NCBI RefSeq assembly: GCF_003002815.1
Contig: NZ_PVTF01000001.1
Location: 1,054,001 to 1,118,000, forward strand
Direction: 5' to 3'
DNA length: 64,000 nucleotides
Source: Umezawaea tangerina
GTDB lineage: Bacteria > Actinomycetota > Actinomycetes > Mycobacteriales > Pseudonocardiaceae
Shown: piece by piece, positions 8,281 through 17,226 of the stretch
Numbering within the stretch: position 1 is the stretch's first letter
Layout of the letters: every line of letters starts with the position of its first letter
Translations under genes and position numbers: made by a program
Notes under the pieces: model-generated
What the model saw: only the letters and a program-made list of their open reading frames with translations
Told to the model about the DNA's origin: nothing
Databases searched by the model: none

Positions 8281-8429
8281 AACCCGCTGGTACGCAAGGG
8301 AAGCACGCAAGCGTGGTCGATTTTACTTGGGGTTTTTGGGCCTACAATGAGTCGGCGGGCAGGCTCTACCACCTGCCCTTTTTCGCCCGACGAGGCCCAA
8401 AAAGAGGGGCCCCAAGTCAAATCGACCAC
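8281..8429 (-). repeat. Repeated nested-palindrome element, copy 1 (117-bp core 8313-8429 plus 32-bp tail)
   Basis: The core reads identically (117 of 117 bases) to the copy at 13298-13414 on the opposite strand. It has 20-bp terminal inverted repeats beginning GTGGTCGATTT with one mismatch, a second perfect 11-bp stem (TTTTTGGGCCT/AGGCCCAAAAA), a third imperfect stem, and an apical stem GGGCAGG/CCTGCCC with loop TGGTAGAG. A 32-bp tail ending in CAGCGGGTT is also conserved. On the minus strand it lies 53 bp downstream of glpX with its terminal repeat first and tail last. No transposase or obvious target duplication is seen. Confidence 0.9.
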
Positions 8430-8482
8430 ACCCCCACGGCACTCGACCCCGTCAGACCGCTGGAAAGCCCCGTAAAACGGCC

Positions 8483-9541
8483 CTACGGCAGCGGCGGGAT
8501 CAGTTGGGAGGCCTCGGACTCGGCCAGTCGGTCGAAGTCGACCGAGGAGTACTCGCGCAGCTTCGTCAGCCGGTGGAAGCCGTCGATCATGCGCACGGTC
8601 CCCGACTTGGACCGCATCACGATGGACTGCGTGGTGCACCCGCCGGTCCGGTAGTGCACTCCGCGCAGCAGGTCGCCGTCCGTCACGCCGGTGGCGCAGA
8701 AGAACACGTTGTCGCCGCGGACGAGCTCCCGCGTCGTCAGCACGCGGTCGAGGTCGTGGCCCGCGTCGATCGCCTTCTGCCGCTCCTCGTCGTCCTTCGG
8801 CCACAGCTTCGCCTGGATCTCGCCGCCGATGCACTTCAGCGCGGCTGCGGCGATGATGCCCTCGGGGGTGCCGCCGATGCCGACCAGCAGGTCCACGCCG
8901 GTGTCCGGGCGGGCGGCGGAGATGGCGCCCGCGACGTCGCCGTCGGAGATGAAGTGGATGCGGGCACCGGCCTGGCGGACCTCGTGCACCAGGTGCTCGT
9001 GGCGGGGGCGGTCCAGGATGCAGACGGTGACGTCGGAGACCTCGATGTGCTTGGCCTTCGCGACCCGGCGGATGTTCTCCGCGATGGGGGCGGTGATGTC
9101 GATGACGTCCGCGGCCTCCGGTCCGACCGCGAGCTTCTCCATGTAGAACACGGCCGACGGGTCGAACATGGCGCCGCGTTCGGCGACGGCGAGCACGGCG
9201 AGGGCGTTGGGCATGCCCTTGGCCATCAGGGTGGTGCCGTCGATCGGGTCCACGGCGACGTCGCAGTCGGGGCCGTTGCCGTCGCCGACCTCCTCGCCGT
9301 TGTAGAGCATGGGCGCCTCGTCCTTCTCGCCCTCGCCGATCACGACGACACCGCGCATGGACACGGTGTGGATGAGCTTGCGCATGGCGTCCACGGCCGC
9401 GCCGTCGCCGCCGTTCTTGTCACCCCGGCCGACCCATCTGCCGGCGGCCATGGCGGCGGCCTCGGTGACCCGGACCAATTCCAGCGCCAGGTTGCGGTCA
9501 GGTGCCTCTTGGCGGCGTTCGGAAGGGGTCGAGCTCACCAT
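8483..9541 (-). CDS. glpX: Class II fructose-1,6-bisphosphatase
   Basis: This 352-residue enzyme hydrolyses fructose 1,6-bisphosphate to fructose 6-phosphate, the committed gluconeogenic step. Hallmarks are [10 protein letters not shown] near residue 45, the metal-binding [11 protein letters not shown] and DPIDGTT near 100, and [15 protein letters not shown] near 220. Class I and III enzymes do not share these motifs. GGAGG lies six bases before the ATG. In M. tuberculosis glpX is the only FBPase and neighbours fum, as here (a recalled comparison). The gene is followed by repeated element copy 1, which may serve as its 3' processing or termination structure. Confidence 0.95.
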   Translation of the reverse strand: MVSSTPSERRQEAPDRNLALELVRVTEAAAMAAGRWVGRGDKNGGDGAAVDAMRKLIHTVSMRGVVVIGEGEKDEAPMLYNGEEVGDGNGPDCDVAVDPIDGTTLMAKGMPNALAVLAVAERGAMFDPSAVFYMEKLAVGPEAADVIDITAPIAENIRRVAKAKHIEVSDVTVCILDRPRHEHLVHEVRQAGARIHFISDGDVAGAISAARPDTGVDLLVGIGGTPEGIIAAAALKCIGGEIQAKLWPKDDEERQKAIDAGHDLDRVLTTRELVRGDNVFFCATGVTDGDLLRGVHYRTGGCTTQSIVMRSKSGTVRMIDGFHRLTKLREYSSVDFDRLAESEASQLIPPLP

Positions 9542-9613
9542 TGTGCGCCTCCTGGGATGATCGGCCGGTAGACCAATCCTCGCACGCGGGACCCCGTGAC
9601 CAGGGTCCCAATG

Positions 9614-9832
9614 TCAGCCCTCGACGTCCTCCTCGACCACGGCGAGCGCCGCGTCGATGCGTTCCTTGGCGCCGTCGAGGTGCCGTTCGCACGTCTTCGC
9701 GAGGGCCTCCCCGCGTTCCCACAGGGCGATCGAGTCCTCCAGGGACAGTCCGCCCGCCTCCAGCTTGCGGACCACCTCCACCAGCTCGTCGCGCGCCGCC
9801 TCGTACCCGAGCTCGGTCTCGGTAGGACTCAC
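9614..9832 (-). CDS. xseB: Exodeoxyribonuclease VII small subunit
   Basis: The 72-residue protein is of standard XseB length, with the conserved pattern [35 protein letters not shown] read in two stretches and a C-terminal acidic tail. Several XseB subunits bind one XseA to form ExoVII, which degrades single-stranded DNA. The GTG start overlaps the stop codon of the preceding small gene (GTGA). It ends the operon Rv1109c-like, xseA, hypothetical, xseB. Confidence 0.93.
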   Translation of the reverse strand: MSPTETELGYEAARDELVEVVRKLEAGGLSLEDSIALWERGEALAKTCERHLDGAKERIDAALAVVEEDVEG

Positions 9833-10263
9833 TGGGTCAAGCTCCCCATTCTGCTCTGGACGTGCACCACGACCGTGGCGACGGCCTGGTCGTACCCGAC
9901 GAACGCCTCCGCGAACTCGGCGCCGTCACCATCCCGCACGGCCTCGTCGATGCGGCCCTCGGCCTCCACGACGCGCCTGCGGTGCACCGAGCCGTGGCTG
10001 AGCCACCAGCGGGTGCCCGCGTACTGCGAGGTCGCCATCGACAGGTGGTGCAGCTCGTCGACCAGGGTCTGGCGGCCGGACGTGCAGCCCGCGACCAGCG
10101 CGGTCCAGCAGTCCGCGGCCGCGGAGTTGGCTGTCTCCGCCCGGTGCCGGACGGCCTGCGCGCTGTCGCGGGCGAGCGGATCGGCCGAGCCGTCCGCCGC
10201 CGACCCCGCGGCGGCCATCGTCAACGGGAGGAACGTCGGTTCACGCGCCGGCTTGGGCACCAC
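9829..10263 (-). CDS. Hypothetical protein between xseA and xseB
   Basis: The frame encodes 144 residues rich in Ala, with no domain I recognise. The middle is probably helical ([36 protein letters not shown]) and includes a [12 protein letters not shown] patch. There is no signal peptide and no membrane segment. It overlaps xseA by 23 bp and xseB by 4 bp, so it is translationally coupled in the ExoVII operon. In the mycobacterial arrangement I recall, xseA and xseB are adjacent, so this is a lineage insertion. An internal in-frame ATG at 10218 is an alternative start. Function unknown. Confidence 0.6.
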   Translation of the reverse strand: MVPKPAREPTFLPLTMAAAGSAADGSADPLARDSAQAVRHRAETANSAAADCWTALVAGCTSGRQTLVDELHHLSMATSQYAGTRWWLSHGSVHRRRVVEAEGRIDEAVRDGDGAEFAEAFVGYDQAVATVVVHVQSRMGSLTQ

Positions 10264-11500
10264 TGCCTCCGTCCTCGGTCACGACCGCGTGCACGGCCCC
10301 GTCGGCCACGCGCACGCGCAACCGCGTCCCGGCCGGGGCCTGTGTGGTCGACCTCAGCACGCCGTCGACACCCTCGGGTGTGACGCGTTGCACTACCGCG
10401 TATCCGCGGGCAAGCGTGGCCGCCGGTCCGAGGGTCGTCAAGCGCGCTTTCGTCGAGGCCAGGCCGCTCTGCTCGGCGGAGAGCCGGGCGAGCACCGCGC
10501 GGCGGGCGCGTTCCCGGAGCCGGTCGACCTCCTCGGCGCGCCGGTCCAGCGGGCCGTACGGGTCGGAAAGCGCAGGTCGGGTGCGCACCGAGTGCAGCAG
10601 CTTGCGCTCGCGGTCGACCCAGCCGTGCAGCGCCCGGCGGGCCCGGTCGCGCATTTGGAGTACCCGCTGTGCTTCTTCCGCCACATCCGGAACCACCCGT
10701 TTGCCCGCGTCGGTCGGCGTGGAGCAGCGGACGTCGGCGACGTAGTCGACCAGCGGGCTGTCCGGTTCGTGTCCGATCGCGGACATGACGGGCGTCCGGC
10801 ACGACGCCACCGCGCGGCACAGCGCCTCGTCGGAGAACGGCAGCAGGTCCTCGACGCTGCCGCCGCCGCGGGCCAGCACGATGACGTCCACCTCGACGTC
10901 GCGCTCCAAAGTGGACAGTGCGGTGAGGATCTGCGGCACCGCCGTCGGCCCCTGCACGGCGACGTTCACGACCCGGAAGCGGGCGCCCGGCCACCGGTTG
11001 CGCGCGTTCGTCAGCACGTCCCGCTCGGCCGCCGACGCCCGACCGGTGATCAGGCCGATCTTGTTGGGCAGGAACGGCGGCCTGCGCTTGCGGCGGGGGT
11101 CGAACAGGCCTTCCGCGCCGAGCAGCTTGCGCAGCCGCTCGATCCTGGCCAGCAGCTCGCCGATGCCGACCGCGCGGATCTCGTCCACCCGCAGGCTCAG
11201 CGTGCCGCGGCCGGCGAAGAACGTCGGCTTCCCGTGCACGACCACGCGGCTGCCGTCGGTCAGCGGCGGCTCCATGTTCCGGACCAGCGCGATCGGGCTG
11301 GTCAGCGACATCGACATGTCCACCGACGGGTCGCGCAGCGTCAGGAACGCCGTCGACGTCCCCGGTCGCGCGGAGACCTGGGTGACCTGGCCCTCGACCC
11401 ACACGGCGCCGAGCCGGTTGATCCACTCGGTGAGCTTGCGCGCCACCGTGCGGACCGGCCACGGCTGCTCGGCGGTCGACGGCGCGTCCGACGCGGTCAC
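10241..11500 (-). CDS. xseA: Exodeoxyribonuclease VII large subunit
   Basis: This 419-residue protein has an N-terminal OB-fold ([20 protein letters not shown]) followed by the XseA nuclease domain with [31 protein letters not shown] and [20 protein letters not shown] long coiled-coil region (about 270-350) binds XseB. The complex degrades single-stranded DNA to oligonucleotides and limits the accumulation of toxic intermediates in repair. The GTG at 11500 overlaps the stop of the upstream Rv1109c-like gene (GTGA), which decides this start over longer readings. Confidence 0.95.
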   Translation of the reverse strand: MTASDAPSTAEQPWPVRTVARKLTEWINRLGAVWVEGQVTQVSARPGTSTAFLTLRDPSVDMSMSLTSPIALVRNMEPPLTDGSRVVVHGKPTFFAGRGTLSLRVDEIRAVGIGELLARIERLRKLLGAEGLFDPRRKRRPPFLPNKIGLITGRASAAERDVLTNARNRWPGARFRVVNVAVQGPTAVPQILTALSTLERDVEVDVIVLARGGGSVEDLLPFSDEALCRAVASCRTPVMSAIGHEPDSPLVDYVADVRCSTPTDAGKRVVPDVAEEAQRVLQMRDRARRALHGWVDRERKLLHSVRTRPALSDPYGPLDRRAEEVDRLRERARRAVLARLSAEQSGLASTKARLTTLGPAATLARGYAVVQRVTPEGVDGVLRSTTQAPAGTRLRVRVADGAVHAVVTEDGGSGAQAGA

Positions 11501-12039
11501 GTCTGCGCGCGAACGGTGGCGATGCGCCGGTTCAGCATCCCGGTGAACTGCGGCCGGTCGTCGTGGGCGCGCTCGTAGGCGAGCAGCTCCTCGAGGTCCT
11601 CGGCCGACAGCACGCGCAGCCGGGCGCGCAGCTGGGGCAGCGACAGCTCGTCGTAGGCGGGCAGCGCGGCCGGGGGCTCGGCGAGTATCGCCCGCTCCTC
11701 CTCGGTCCACGGGTCGTCGTCATCGTCGTCGGAGTCGGCGTCCGTCGGCGTTTCGTCCGGCGTTTCGCGCACCACGACGGGCGCCGCGGGGGCGCTGTCG
11801 TCCTCGTCGAAGGTCGCCCATTCGGGTTCTTCTTGCGGCGGTCGCATCCCGGCCAGGACGTCGTCGCCCTTGATGGCGAGCTCGGTCACCTGTTGCTGGA
11901 GGCGCATGGACAGCTGCAGGGCCTCGCTGACCACCGTCACGGGCAGGCCCGCGAGCTGCTGCGGGAGAAGGCGGGCCCGCTCCACGGCGGTGACCGCGAG
12001 GCCTGCCGCGATGCGGACCGGCAGCGGCAGTTGCTTCAT
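11497..12039 (-). CDS. Rv1109c-like lipid droplet-associated family protein
   Basis: The roughly 180-residue protein begins [20 protein letters not shown], an amphipathic/hydrophobic helical start, and continues with [20 protein letters not shown] long acidic stretch follows ([11 protein letters not shown]), then a short helical C-terminal domain ([26 protein letters not shown]). Position between xseA and ispH matches the mycobacterial Rv1109c locus; homologs are annotated as lipid droplet-associated, which I take from memory. The C-terminal segment resembles a peptidoglycan- or protein-binding helical hairpin, but function is not established. It is translationally coupled to xseA. Confidence 0.7.
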   Translation of the reverse strand: MKQLPLPVRIAAGLAVTAVERARLLPQQLAGLPVTVVSEALQLSMRLQQQVTELAIKGDDVLAGMRPPQEEPEWATFDEDDSAPAAPVVVRETPDETPTDADSDDDDDDPWTEEERAILAEPPAALPAYDELSLPQLRARLRVLSAEDLEELLAYERAHDDRPQFTGMLNRRIATVRAQT

Positions 12040-12137
12040 GGGTCCAGCCTGCCGCAAACCATCCCCCCGTGCCTACCTCCGCGACCGTGACGCTGCGCAT
12101 TTCGGCCTCTCAGCGGTACCCCCGTACCCTGGGAGGC

Positions 12138-13106
12138 ATGACCGCACAGACTGAGACCGCCGCCCCCAAGCGCGTGCTGCTGGCCAAGCCGCGCGGCTAC
12201 TGCGCGGGTGTCGACCGTGCGGTCGTCGCGGTGGAGAAGGCGCTCGAGAAGTACGGCGCCCCCGTGTACGTGCGCAAGGAGATCGTGCACAACAAGCACG
12301 TCGTCGAGACCCTGAGCGACCGCGGCGCGATCTTCGTCGACCAGACCGAGCAGGTCCCCGAGGGCGCGCTCGTCGTGTTCTCGGCCCACGGCGTCTCGCC
12401 CGCCGTGCACGAGGAGGCCGCCGCGCGGTCGCTGCGCACCATCGACGCCACGTGCCCGCTGGTCACGAAGGTGCACATGGAGGCGAAGCGCTTCGCCCGC
12501 GACGACTACGACATCCTCCTGATCGGCCACGAGGGCCACGAGGAGGTGGAGGGCACCGCGGGCGAGGCACCCGAGCACATCCAGCTCGTGGACACCGCCG
12601 AGGACGTCGACAAGGTCGTCGTCCGCGACCCCTCCAAGGTCATCTGGCTGTCCCAGACCACCCTGTCCGTGGACGAGACGATGGTCCGGGTCAACCAGCT
12701 CAAGGAGAAGTACCCCGACCTCCAGGACCCGCCCAGCGACGACATCTGCTACGCCACGTCCAACCGGCAGACCGCCGTGAAGACCATGGCCCCGTCCTGC
12801 GACCTCGTGCTGGTCGTCGGGTCGAAGAACTCCTCCAACTCGGTGCGGCTGGTGGAGGTGGCGCTGCAGGCCGGTGCCCGCGCCTCCTACCTGGTGGACT
12901 ACGCCAAGGAGGTGGACGAGGCCTGGCTTGAGGGGGTTACGACCGTCGGCGTGACCAGTGGGGCCTCGGTGCCGGACATCCTGGTGATGGAACTGCTGAA
13001 GTGGTTGGGGGAGCGGGGGTACGGGGACGTGGAGGAGATCACCACGGCGAACGAGACCATCGCTTTCGCGCTGCCGAAGGAAGTTCGGCAGAGCCGGGTG
13101 CGTTGA
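12138..13106 (+). CDS. ispH: 4-hydroxy-3-methylbut-2-enyl diphosphate reductase
   Basis: The 322-residue enzyme performs the last step of the MEP isoprenoid pathway, reducing HMBPP to IPP and DMAPP. The three iron-sulfur cluster cysteines are Cys22 (GYCAGV), Cys106 (ATCPLV) and Cys204 ([10 protein letters not shown]). The catalytic Glu is in the [10 protein letters not shown] region, and HGVSP is conserved. The ATG at 12138 follows GGGAGG and a candidate -10 TACCCT at 12125-12130, so the transcript may be leaderless or nearly so. The gene is divergent from the xse operon. Reducing power could come from ferredoxin and ferredoxin reductase, both encoded in this window. Confidence 0.96.
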   Translation: MTAQTETAAPKRVLLAKPRGYCAGVDRAVVAVEKALEKYGAPVYVRKEIVHNKHVVETLSDRGAIFVDQTEQVPEGALVVFSAHGVSPAVHEEAAARSLRTIDATCPLVTKVHMEAKRFARDDYDILLIGHEGHEEVEGTAGEAPEHIQLVDTAEDVDKVVVRDPSKVIWLSQTTLSVDETMVRVNQLKEKYPDLQDPPSDDICYATSNRQTAVKTMAPSCDLVLVVGSKNSSNSVRLVEVALQAGARASYLVDYAKEVDEAWLEGVTTVGVTSGASVPDILVMELLKWLGERGYGDVEEITTANETIAFALPKEVRQSRVR

Positions 13107-13129
13107 GGGTCCCTGGGGCCGGGTTTGGT

Positions 13130-13258
13130 GCGTAGCGGGTTCGCTGTGTGATCGGTTTGGTGGCCTGGGGCTGCCAGGTGGTTCCGAGGCGTAGCGAGTG
13201 CGTTTGGTGTGTGGCTCGGTGGGGTTGTGCGTGGTTGTCGAGGCGTAGCGAGTTCGCT
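13130..13258 (+). repeat. Three degenerate 16-bp direct repeats
   Basis: GCGTAGCGGGTTCGCT (13130), GCGTAGCGAGTGCGTT (13189) and GCGTAGCGAGTTCGCT (13243) recur at 59- and 54-base spacing just downstream of ispH. Each is embedded in G/T-rich sequence. Their role is unknown. Confidence 0.55.
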
Positions 13259-13297
13259 GGGGTGCGTGGCTGGGTGGGGGTTACGACCCGCGGTGGT

Positions 13298-13446
13298 GTG
13301 GTCGATTTGACTTGGGGCCCCTCTTTTTGGGCCTCGTCGGGCGAAAAAGGGCAGGTGGTAGAGCCTGCCCGCCGACTCATTGTAGGCCCAAAAACCCCAA
13401 GTAAAATCGACCACGGTTGCGTGCTTCCCTTGCGTACCAGCGGGTT
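13298..13446 (+). repeat. Repeated nested-palindrome element, copy 2 (117-bp core 13298-13414 plus 32-bp tail)
   Basis: It is identical over the core to copy 1 and differs from copy 3 at one base. The four stacked stems are intact: terminal 20-bp repeats, the TTTTTGGGCCT stem, an inner GTCGG stem and the apical GGGCAGG stem. It lies 191 bp after ispH and 84 bp from the end of the convergent hydrolase. Relative to ispH it has the same orientation as copies 1 and 3 relative to glpX and typA. Confidence 0.9.
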
Positions 13447-13498
13447 TCGTTAGTCGTACGCTTGTGTGTTTCTTTTGCGTCTTTTCTTCGTCTTCCTG

Positions 13499-14383
13499 TC
13501 AGCAGTTCTTGAGCAGGTCGGCTAGTGCTGTGATGACGGCGTCTGGTTGTTCGATGGTCAGGTACTGGTGTGAGGCGTTGTCGACGGTTCGGTGTTGGCC
13601 TCTTGGTACTGAGCTCGCGATGGCCGCGTGCATGGCGTGGAGGCCGGTTTGGGCGGCTTGCACGAGGTGTTCGTCGGCGAACTGGGACCAGTAGGCGTTG
13701 CGGCCCGTGGCGGTGAGGACGGTCAGGGGGACGTCCGGGAGCGGGGTGCCGTGGCGGAGTTCGTCGTAGACGGTGGTGTCCATGTTGGCGGCTTCCGCCA
13801 GGCCGGTTCGCCAGGCCGTGAGGTGGTGTTCGACCAGGGGCGGTAGGACCTCCGCGGGCCAGGTCGCGTAGAGGGTCGTGAGGGCGGTGCGGGAGGCGGT
13901 CAGCTGGTCGTCGGTCAGGTCCGGCATGTCCTGTGCGGCCTGTTTCATGCGGTTGTTCAGCTCGGCGGCCTGCGGGGGCAGGTAGGTGAGCATGTCCTCG
14001 TGGCCGGGGTCCAGCAGGAGGAGACCCGCTACCTCGGTGGGGAACAGCTGGGCGTAGCGGCGGGCGTAGAAGGCGCCCAGGGAGTGGCCCACCAGGACGA
14101 ACGGGCCGGGGAGTGACGCGGTGTGCAGCAGCGCCCGGAGCTCGGTGGCGACCTCGGTGGCGGTGCGGGGCAGGTCGGCGGGGGTGCTCCAGCCGGTGCC
14201 CGCGCGGTCGTAGACGGCGCTGGTGGCGAGGTCGGCGGCCAGCTGCTGGACGTTGAGGAAGTCGAGGCCGACCAGGCCGGCGCCGGGCAGGAACACGACC
14301 GTGGGGCCGCCGGTGCCGGAGGTGTGCAGGAACAGGTGGTGGTCGGCGACGGGGACGAGGCGGCCGAGAGGGGGTTTGTGCAT
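13499..14383 (-). CDS. Alpha/beta-hydrolase fold enzyme
   Basis: This roughly 294-residue protein has the nucleophile elbow VGHSLGAFYA (Ser near 103), an oxyanion region VVFLPGAG near 30, a probable acid in the LTVLTATGRN region, and the C-terminal catalytic His in DNASHQYLTIEQP. The pattern fits non-heme haloperoxidase, esterase or epoxide hydrolase-like members. The ATG at 14383 is preferred to the in-frame GTG at 14389 because GGAGAG sits six bases upstream. It is divergent from an HTH regulator with an inverted repeat in the short gap, so it is probably under that regulator's control. Substrate unknown. Confidence 0.8.
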   Translation of the reverse strand: MHKPPLGRLVPVADHHLFLHTSGTGGPTVVFLPGAGLVGLDFLNVQQLAADLATSAVYDRAGTGWSTPADLPRTATEVATELRALLHTASLPGPFVLVGHSLGAFYARRYAQLFPTEVAGLLLLDPGHEDMLTYLPPQAAELNNRMKQAAQDMPDLTDDQLTASRTALTTLYATWPAEVLPPLVEHHLTAWRTGLAEAANMDTTVYDELRHGTPLPDVPLTVLTATGRNAYWSQFADEHLVQAAQTGLHAMHAAIASSVPRGQHRTVDNASHQYLTIEQPDAVITALADLLKNC

Positions 14384-14402
14384 TGGCACTCTCCATTCTT
14401 GA

Positions 14403-14422
14403 GTTTGAGAACGGTATCAAAC
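14403..14422. promoter_or_regulatory. Candidate operator between the alpha/beta hydrolase and its divergent HTH regulator
   Basis: GTTTGA and TCAAAC are perfect 6-bp arms separated by 8 bases in a 55-bp divergent gap. The site is more A/T-rich than its surroundings and covers the space where both promoters must lie. Binding by the ArsR-like protein encoded at 14439 is inferred. Confidence 0.5.
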
Positions 14423-14438
14423 GTGAGATCGTGCTGTC

Positions 14439-14975
14439 GTGGAAACCGTCGAACTGCTCCTGCACCCGGTGCGGCTGCGCATCGTGCACGCGATGGCCGG
14501 TGACCGGAGGCTGACGACGTCGCAGCTGTGCGCGCGGATGCCCGACGTGTCGAAGGCGACCGTGTACCGGCACGTGGGGCTGCTCACCGACGGCGGCGTG
14601 CTGGAGGTGGAGGGCGAGCAGCGGGTGCACGGGGCCGTGGAGCGGACCTACCGGCTGCGGCGGGAGCGGGCGGTGGTCGACGCGGAGACGGCGGCGTCGG
14701 CGACGGTGGAGGACCACCGGCGGGTGTTCGCGGTGGCGATGGCGACGCTGATCGCCGAGTTCAACGGCTACCTGGACCTGGACGGCGCCGACCCGGCGGC
14801 CGACGCGGTGGGGTACCGGCAGCACTCGGTGTGGCTGAGCCCGGAGGAGGTCGCCGAGCTGATCGCGGAGCTGCGGGCGGTGATCGTGCCGAGGATGCGC
14901 CACGAGCCCGCGCCGGGACGCAGGCGGCACCTGCTCAGCCCGATCCTGTTCCCCGTGGAGGAATCCCAGGCCTGA
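14439..14975 (+). CDS. ArsR-like winged-helix transcriptional regulator
   Basis: The 178-residue protein has an N-terminal winged helix (ELLLHPVRLRIVHAMAG, LTTSQLCARMPDVSKATVYRHVGLL), matching ArsR/YrhO-like regulators that act without an obvious metal-binding cysteine motif. The C-terminal domain (about 80-178, EFNGYLDLDGADPAADAVGY and SPEEVAELIAELRAV) is probably for dimerisation or ligand binding. The GTG start lacks a Shine-Dalgarno sequence, so the mRNA may be leaderless. The divergent hydrolase gene is the probable target. A strong hairpin follows. Confidence 0.75.
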   Translation: METVELLLHPVRLRIVHAMAGDRRLTTSQLCARMPDVSKATVYRHVGLLTDGGVLEVEGEQRVHGAVERTYRLRRERAVVDAETAASATVEDHRRVFAVAMATLIAEFNGYLDLDGADPAADAVGYRQHSVWLSPEEVAELIAELRAVIVPRMRHEPAPGRRRHLLSPILFPVEESQA

Positions 14976-14980
14976 ACGGA

Positions 14981-15008
14981 CGAAGGGCCCCCGGTCGGGG
15001 GCCCTTCG
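14981..15008. terminator. Strong bidirectional terminator between the HTH regulator and DUF6542 genes
   Basis: CGAAGGGCCCCC and GGGGGCCCTTCG form a perfect 12-bp stem with loop GGTC, six bases after one stop codon and nine before the other in a convergent gap. Confidence 0.85.
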
Positions 15009-15017
15009 TGGTGGGGC

Positions 15018-15842
15018 CTAGTCGTCGTCGCGCGGGCGGGGCCTGCGCGGGGGGACGGGGCGGTCGCGGGGCTCCGGGCGCTGCCGGGGACCCGAGCCGC
15101 GGTCGGTGGGCGGGGTGGACCTGCGGCGTTCGCCCTGCTGGGCGGCCGGGCGGGGGCGGGAGCGGCGGTCGTCGTCGGTCGCGGGGGCCGGGCGCTTGCC
15201 CTCGGCGGGCGCGGGCCTGCGGCGGGGGCCGGAGTCGGCGTCGCGTTCGCGCGGCCGTTCGGCGCGGGCCTTCTCGACCGGCGGCTTGGGCTTGGCGACC
15301 GGCCTGGACGGGTGGTCGGCCCGGTCGGCCTTGCGGTCGGCCTTGGCCTCGCGCGCCTCTTCTCGGGTCACTCGGTTCGGGTCGCGCTGCCTGGTCACCC
15401 GCAGGATGCCGACGACCACGGTGAAGATCGTGGTGATCGCCATCGTCGGGAACCCGTTGATCAGCGGCTTGCCCAGGGACAGGGCCGCGCCGCTGAGACC
15501 ACCGCTCGGCATCCCGTCGGACACCACGACCACCAGCGGCACCACGATCGCGAGGATCAGCGGTGGCTGGACGATCGGCCCGAACATCGACCGCCGCTCC
15601 ACGAACACGATCGCGCCGCCGCACCCCAGGAAGAACAGGATGGCGAACACCGTGCCGACCGTCTTCGACGAGCTGACGTCGATGAACGTGCCGACGATCG
15701 CCAGCACGAACGCGATCAGCACCGCCGCCCACCAGGGCAGACCCTTGAAGCTGCCGAACAGGGCGCGGTCGTTCCAGGCGACTTCGTCCGAGTAGTCCTC
15801 GTCCTCGTCCTGCTCGTCAAGCCGCTCGCGCGTCACCGTCAC
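15018..15842 (-). CDS. DUF6542-type membrane protein with a basic disordered tail
   Basis: The 274-residue protein has an acidic N-terminus (DEQDEDEDYSDE), four predicted membrane helices between about residues 35 and 140 (WWAAVLIAFVLAIVGTFI, VGTVFAILFFLGCGGAIVF, PLILAIVVPLVVVVSD, TMAITTIFTVVVGIL), and then a roughly 120-residue tail rich in Arg, Pro, Lys and Asp that is probably disordered. The mycobacterial counterpart in position is Rv1111c, between ispH and ychF (recalled synteny). GTG at 15842 is favoured by AAGGAG five bases upstream. Function unknown; the tail could bind nucleic acid or anionic lipid head groups. Confidence 0.7.
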   Translation of the reverse strand: MTVTRERLDEQDEDEDYSDEVAWNDRALFGSFKGLPWWAAVLIAFVLAIVGTFIDVSSSKTVGTVFAILFFLGCGGAIVFVERRSMFGPIVQPPLILAIVVPLVVVVSDGMPSGGLSGAALSLGKPLINGFPTMAITTIFTVVVGILRVTRQRDPNRVTREEAREAKADRKADRADHPSRPVAKPKPPVEKARAERPRERDADSGPRRRPAPAEGKRPAPATDDDRRSRPRPAAQQGERRRSTPPTDRGSGPRQRPEPRDRPVPPRRPRPRDDD

Positions 15843-16089
15843 GCACACTCCTTGCTCGGCATCGTCACGGAAGGGGCACACGGTAGTCGGTGCGGTGTCA
15901 GCGCACGCTACGGCCGTGAAACGTCCCCAGCTTCCTCCACGCTCCGCGGGCCTCCAAGGATGCACCCGGACCGGTCCGATCTCCAGCCGGGTCGACGACC
16001 GGCGCGACCCGGCGGTGCAGCACCCGGTCGGGCGACACGCCGACCCGGTGGTGTTCGGGACTGTCGGTGCTTGGTCATAGCGTTGCCCC

Positions 16090-17226
16090 ATGCGTCTGCT
16101 GCACACCTCGGACTGGCACGTGGGCCGCACGTTCCACGGCCGGGACCTGCTGGCCGAGCAGGAGGCGGTGCTCGGGGGCCTGGCCGACCTGGTCACGACC
16201 GAGCGGGTGGACGTGGTGGTCGTCTCGGGCGACCTGTACGACCGGGCGGTGCCGAGCCCGGAGGCCGTGCACACCTGCGCGCGGGTGCTGACCAGGATCG
16301 GCGCGGCGGGCGCGAGGATCGTGATCACGCCGGGCAACCACGACTCGGCGGCGCGGATCGGCGTGTTCGGCGCGTTCGCCGCCGCGGGCGGGCTGCACCT
16401 GCGCACCCGGATCGGCGAGCTGGACGAGCCGGTGCTGCTGCCGGACGCGCACGGGCCGGTGGCGCTCTACGGCATCCCGTTCCTGGAGCCCGAACCCGCG
16501 CGGCAGGCGCTGGAGGTGCCGGACGCCCGCGGGCACGCCGGTGTGCTGACCGAGGCGATGCGCCGGGTCCGCGCGGACCTCGACGGGCGCGCGGGCACCC
16601 GGTCGGTGGTGCTGGCGCACGCGTTCGTGTCCGGCGGGGCGAGCAGCGACTCGGAGCGGACCATCGCCGTCGGCGGCGTGCAGGACGTGCCCGCGGACGT
16701 GTTCGACGGTGTGGACTACGTGGCCCTCGGCCACCTGCACGGGCCGCAGGTGCTCTCCGAGCGGCTGCGGTACTCGGGCAGCCCGATGGCGTACTCGTTC
16801 TCCGAGGCGGGCCAGGAGAAGTCCGTCTGGCTGGTGGAGCTGGACGCCGGCGGGCTGGTCGGCGTGGAGAGGCGCGAGCTGCCGGTGCCGCGCCCGCTGG
16901 CGACGTTGACGGGGGAGCTGGACGACCTGCTGGTCGACCCGGAGCACGACGAGGTGCTCGACAGCTTCCTGTCGGTGGCCCTCACCGACCGGGTGCGGCC
17001 GCTGGACGCGTTGCGGCGCCTGCAGAAGCGCTACCCGCACGCGGTGCACGTCGAGTGGCAGCCCGCGGGCGGTCGGGACGCGGCGGTGCGGTTCGCGGTG
17101 CGCGGCAAGGACGACGACGAGATCGCCTGCTGCTTCGTCGACGACTGCCGCGGCAAGCGGCCGAACCGGCGGGAGCTGGCGCTGCTGCGCGAGGCGTTCG
17201 CCGCCGCGGCGAGGGAGGCCCTGTGA
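16090..17226 (+). CDS. sbcD: SbcCD nuclease subunit D
   Basis: This 378-residue calcineurin-like phosphoesterase has motif I DWHVG (residues 8-12), motif II GDLYDRA, motif III GNHDS and the C-terminal GHLHGPQ. These bind two Mn ions in the Mre11/SbcD family. With SbcC it opens hairpins and trims DNA ends. A TAGCGT hexamer at 16078-16083 lies six bases before the ATG, suggesting a leaderless message. It overlaps sbcC by 4 bp. The pair is inserted between the Rv1111c-like gene and ychF relative to the mycobacterial order. Confidence 0.95.
   Translation: MRLLHTSDWHVGRTFHGRDLLAEQEAVLGGLADLVTTERVDVVVVSGDLYDRAVPSPEAVHTCARVLTRIGAAGARIVITPGNHDSAARIGVFGAFAAAGGLHLRTRIGELDEPVLLPDAHGPVALYGIPFLEPEPARQALEVPDARGHAGVLTEAMRRVRADLDGRAGTRSVVLAHAFVSGGASSDSERTIAVGGVQDVPADVFDGVDYVALGHLHGPQVLSERLRYSGSPMAYSFSEAGQEKSVWLVELDAGGLVGVERRELPVPRPLATLTGELDDLLVDPEHDEVLDSFLSVALTDRVRPLDALRRLQKRYPHAVHVEWQPAGGRDAAVRFAVRGKDDDEIACCFVDDCRGKRPNRRELALLREAFAAAAREAL

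Larger units (their letters stand above)
8082..8482. other. 401-bp intergenic region holding the protease control region and palindromic element copy 1
   Basis: The part next to the protease contains the inverted repeat at 8099-8124 and presumably its promoter. The part next to glpX holds the 149-bp repeated element (8281-8429). No credible gene is seen; open frames across the element are by-products of its base composition. Confidence 0.6.
13107..13498. other. 392-bp convergent intergenic region with short repeats and palindromic element copy 2
   Basis: It lies between the 3' ends of ispH and the alpha/beta hydrolase gene. The first half contains three degenerate GCGTAGCG repeats in G/T-rich sequence. 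The second half is the repeated nested palindrome with its tail. No gene is supported. Confidence 0.6.

Noticed and set aside
8312-8430. Frames across the repeated palindrome (reading VDFTWGFWAYNESAGRLYH)
   Set aside because: The same peptide would be encoded at three places only because the DNA element is identical. The palindrome structure explains the conservation, and no start signals exist.
15895-16080. 61-codon frame between the DUF6542 gene and sbcD
   Set aside because: No ribosome binding site, no domain, and it ends inside the sbcD promoter region.
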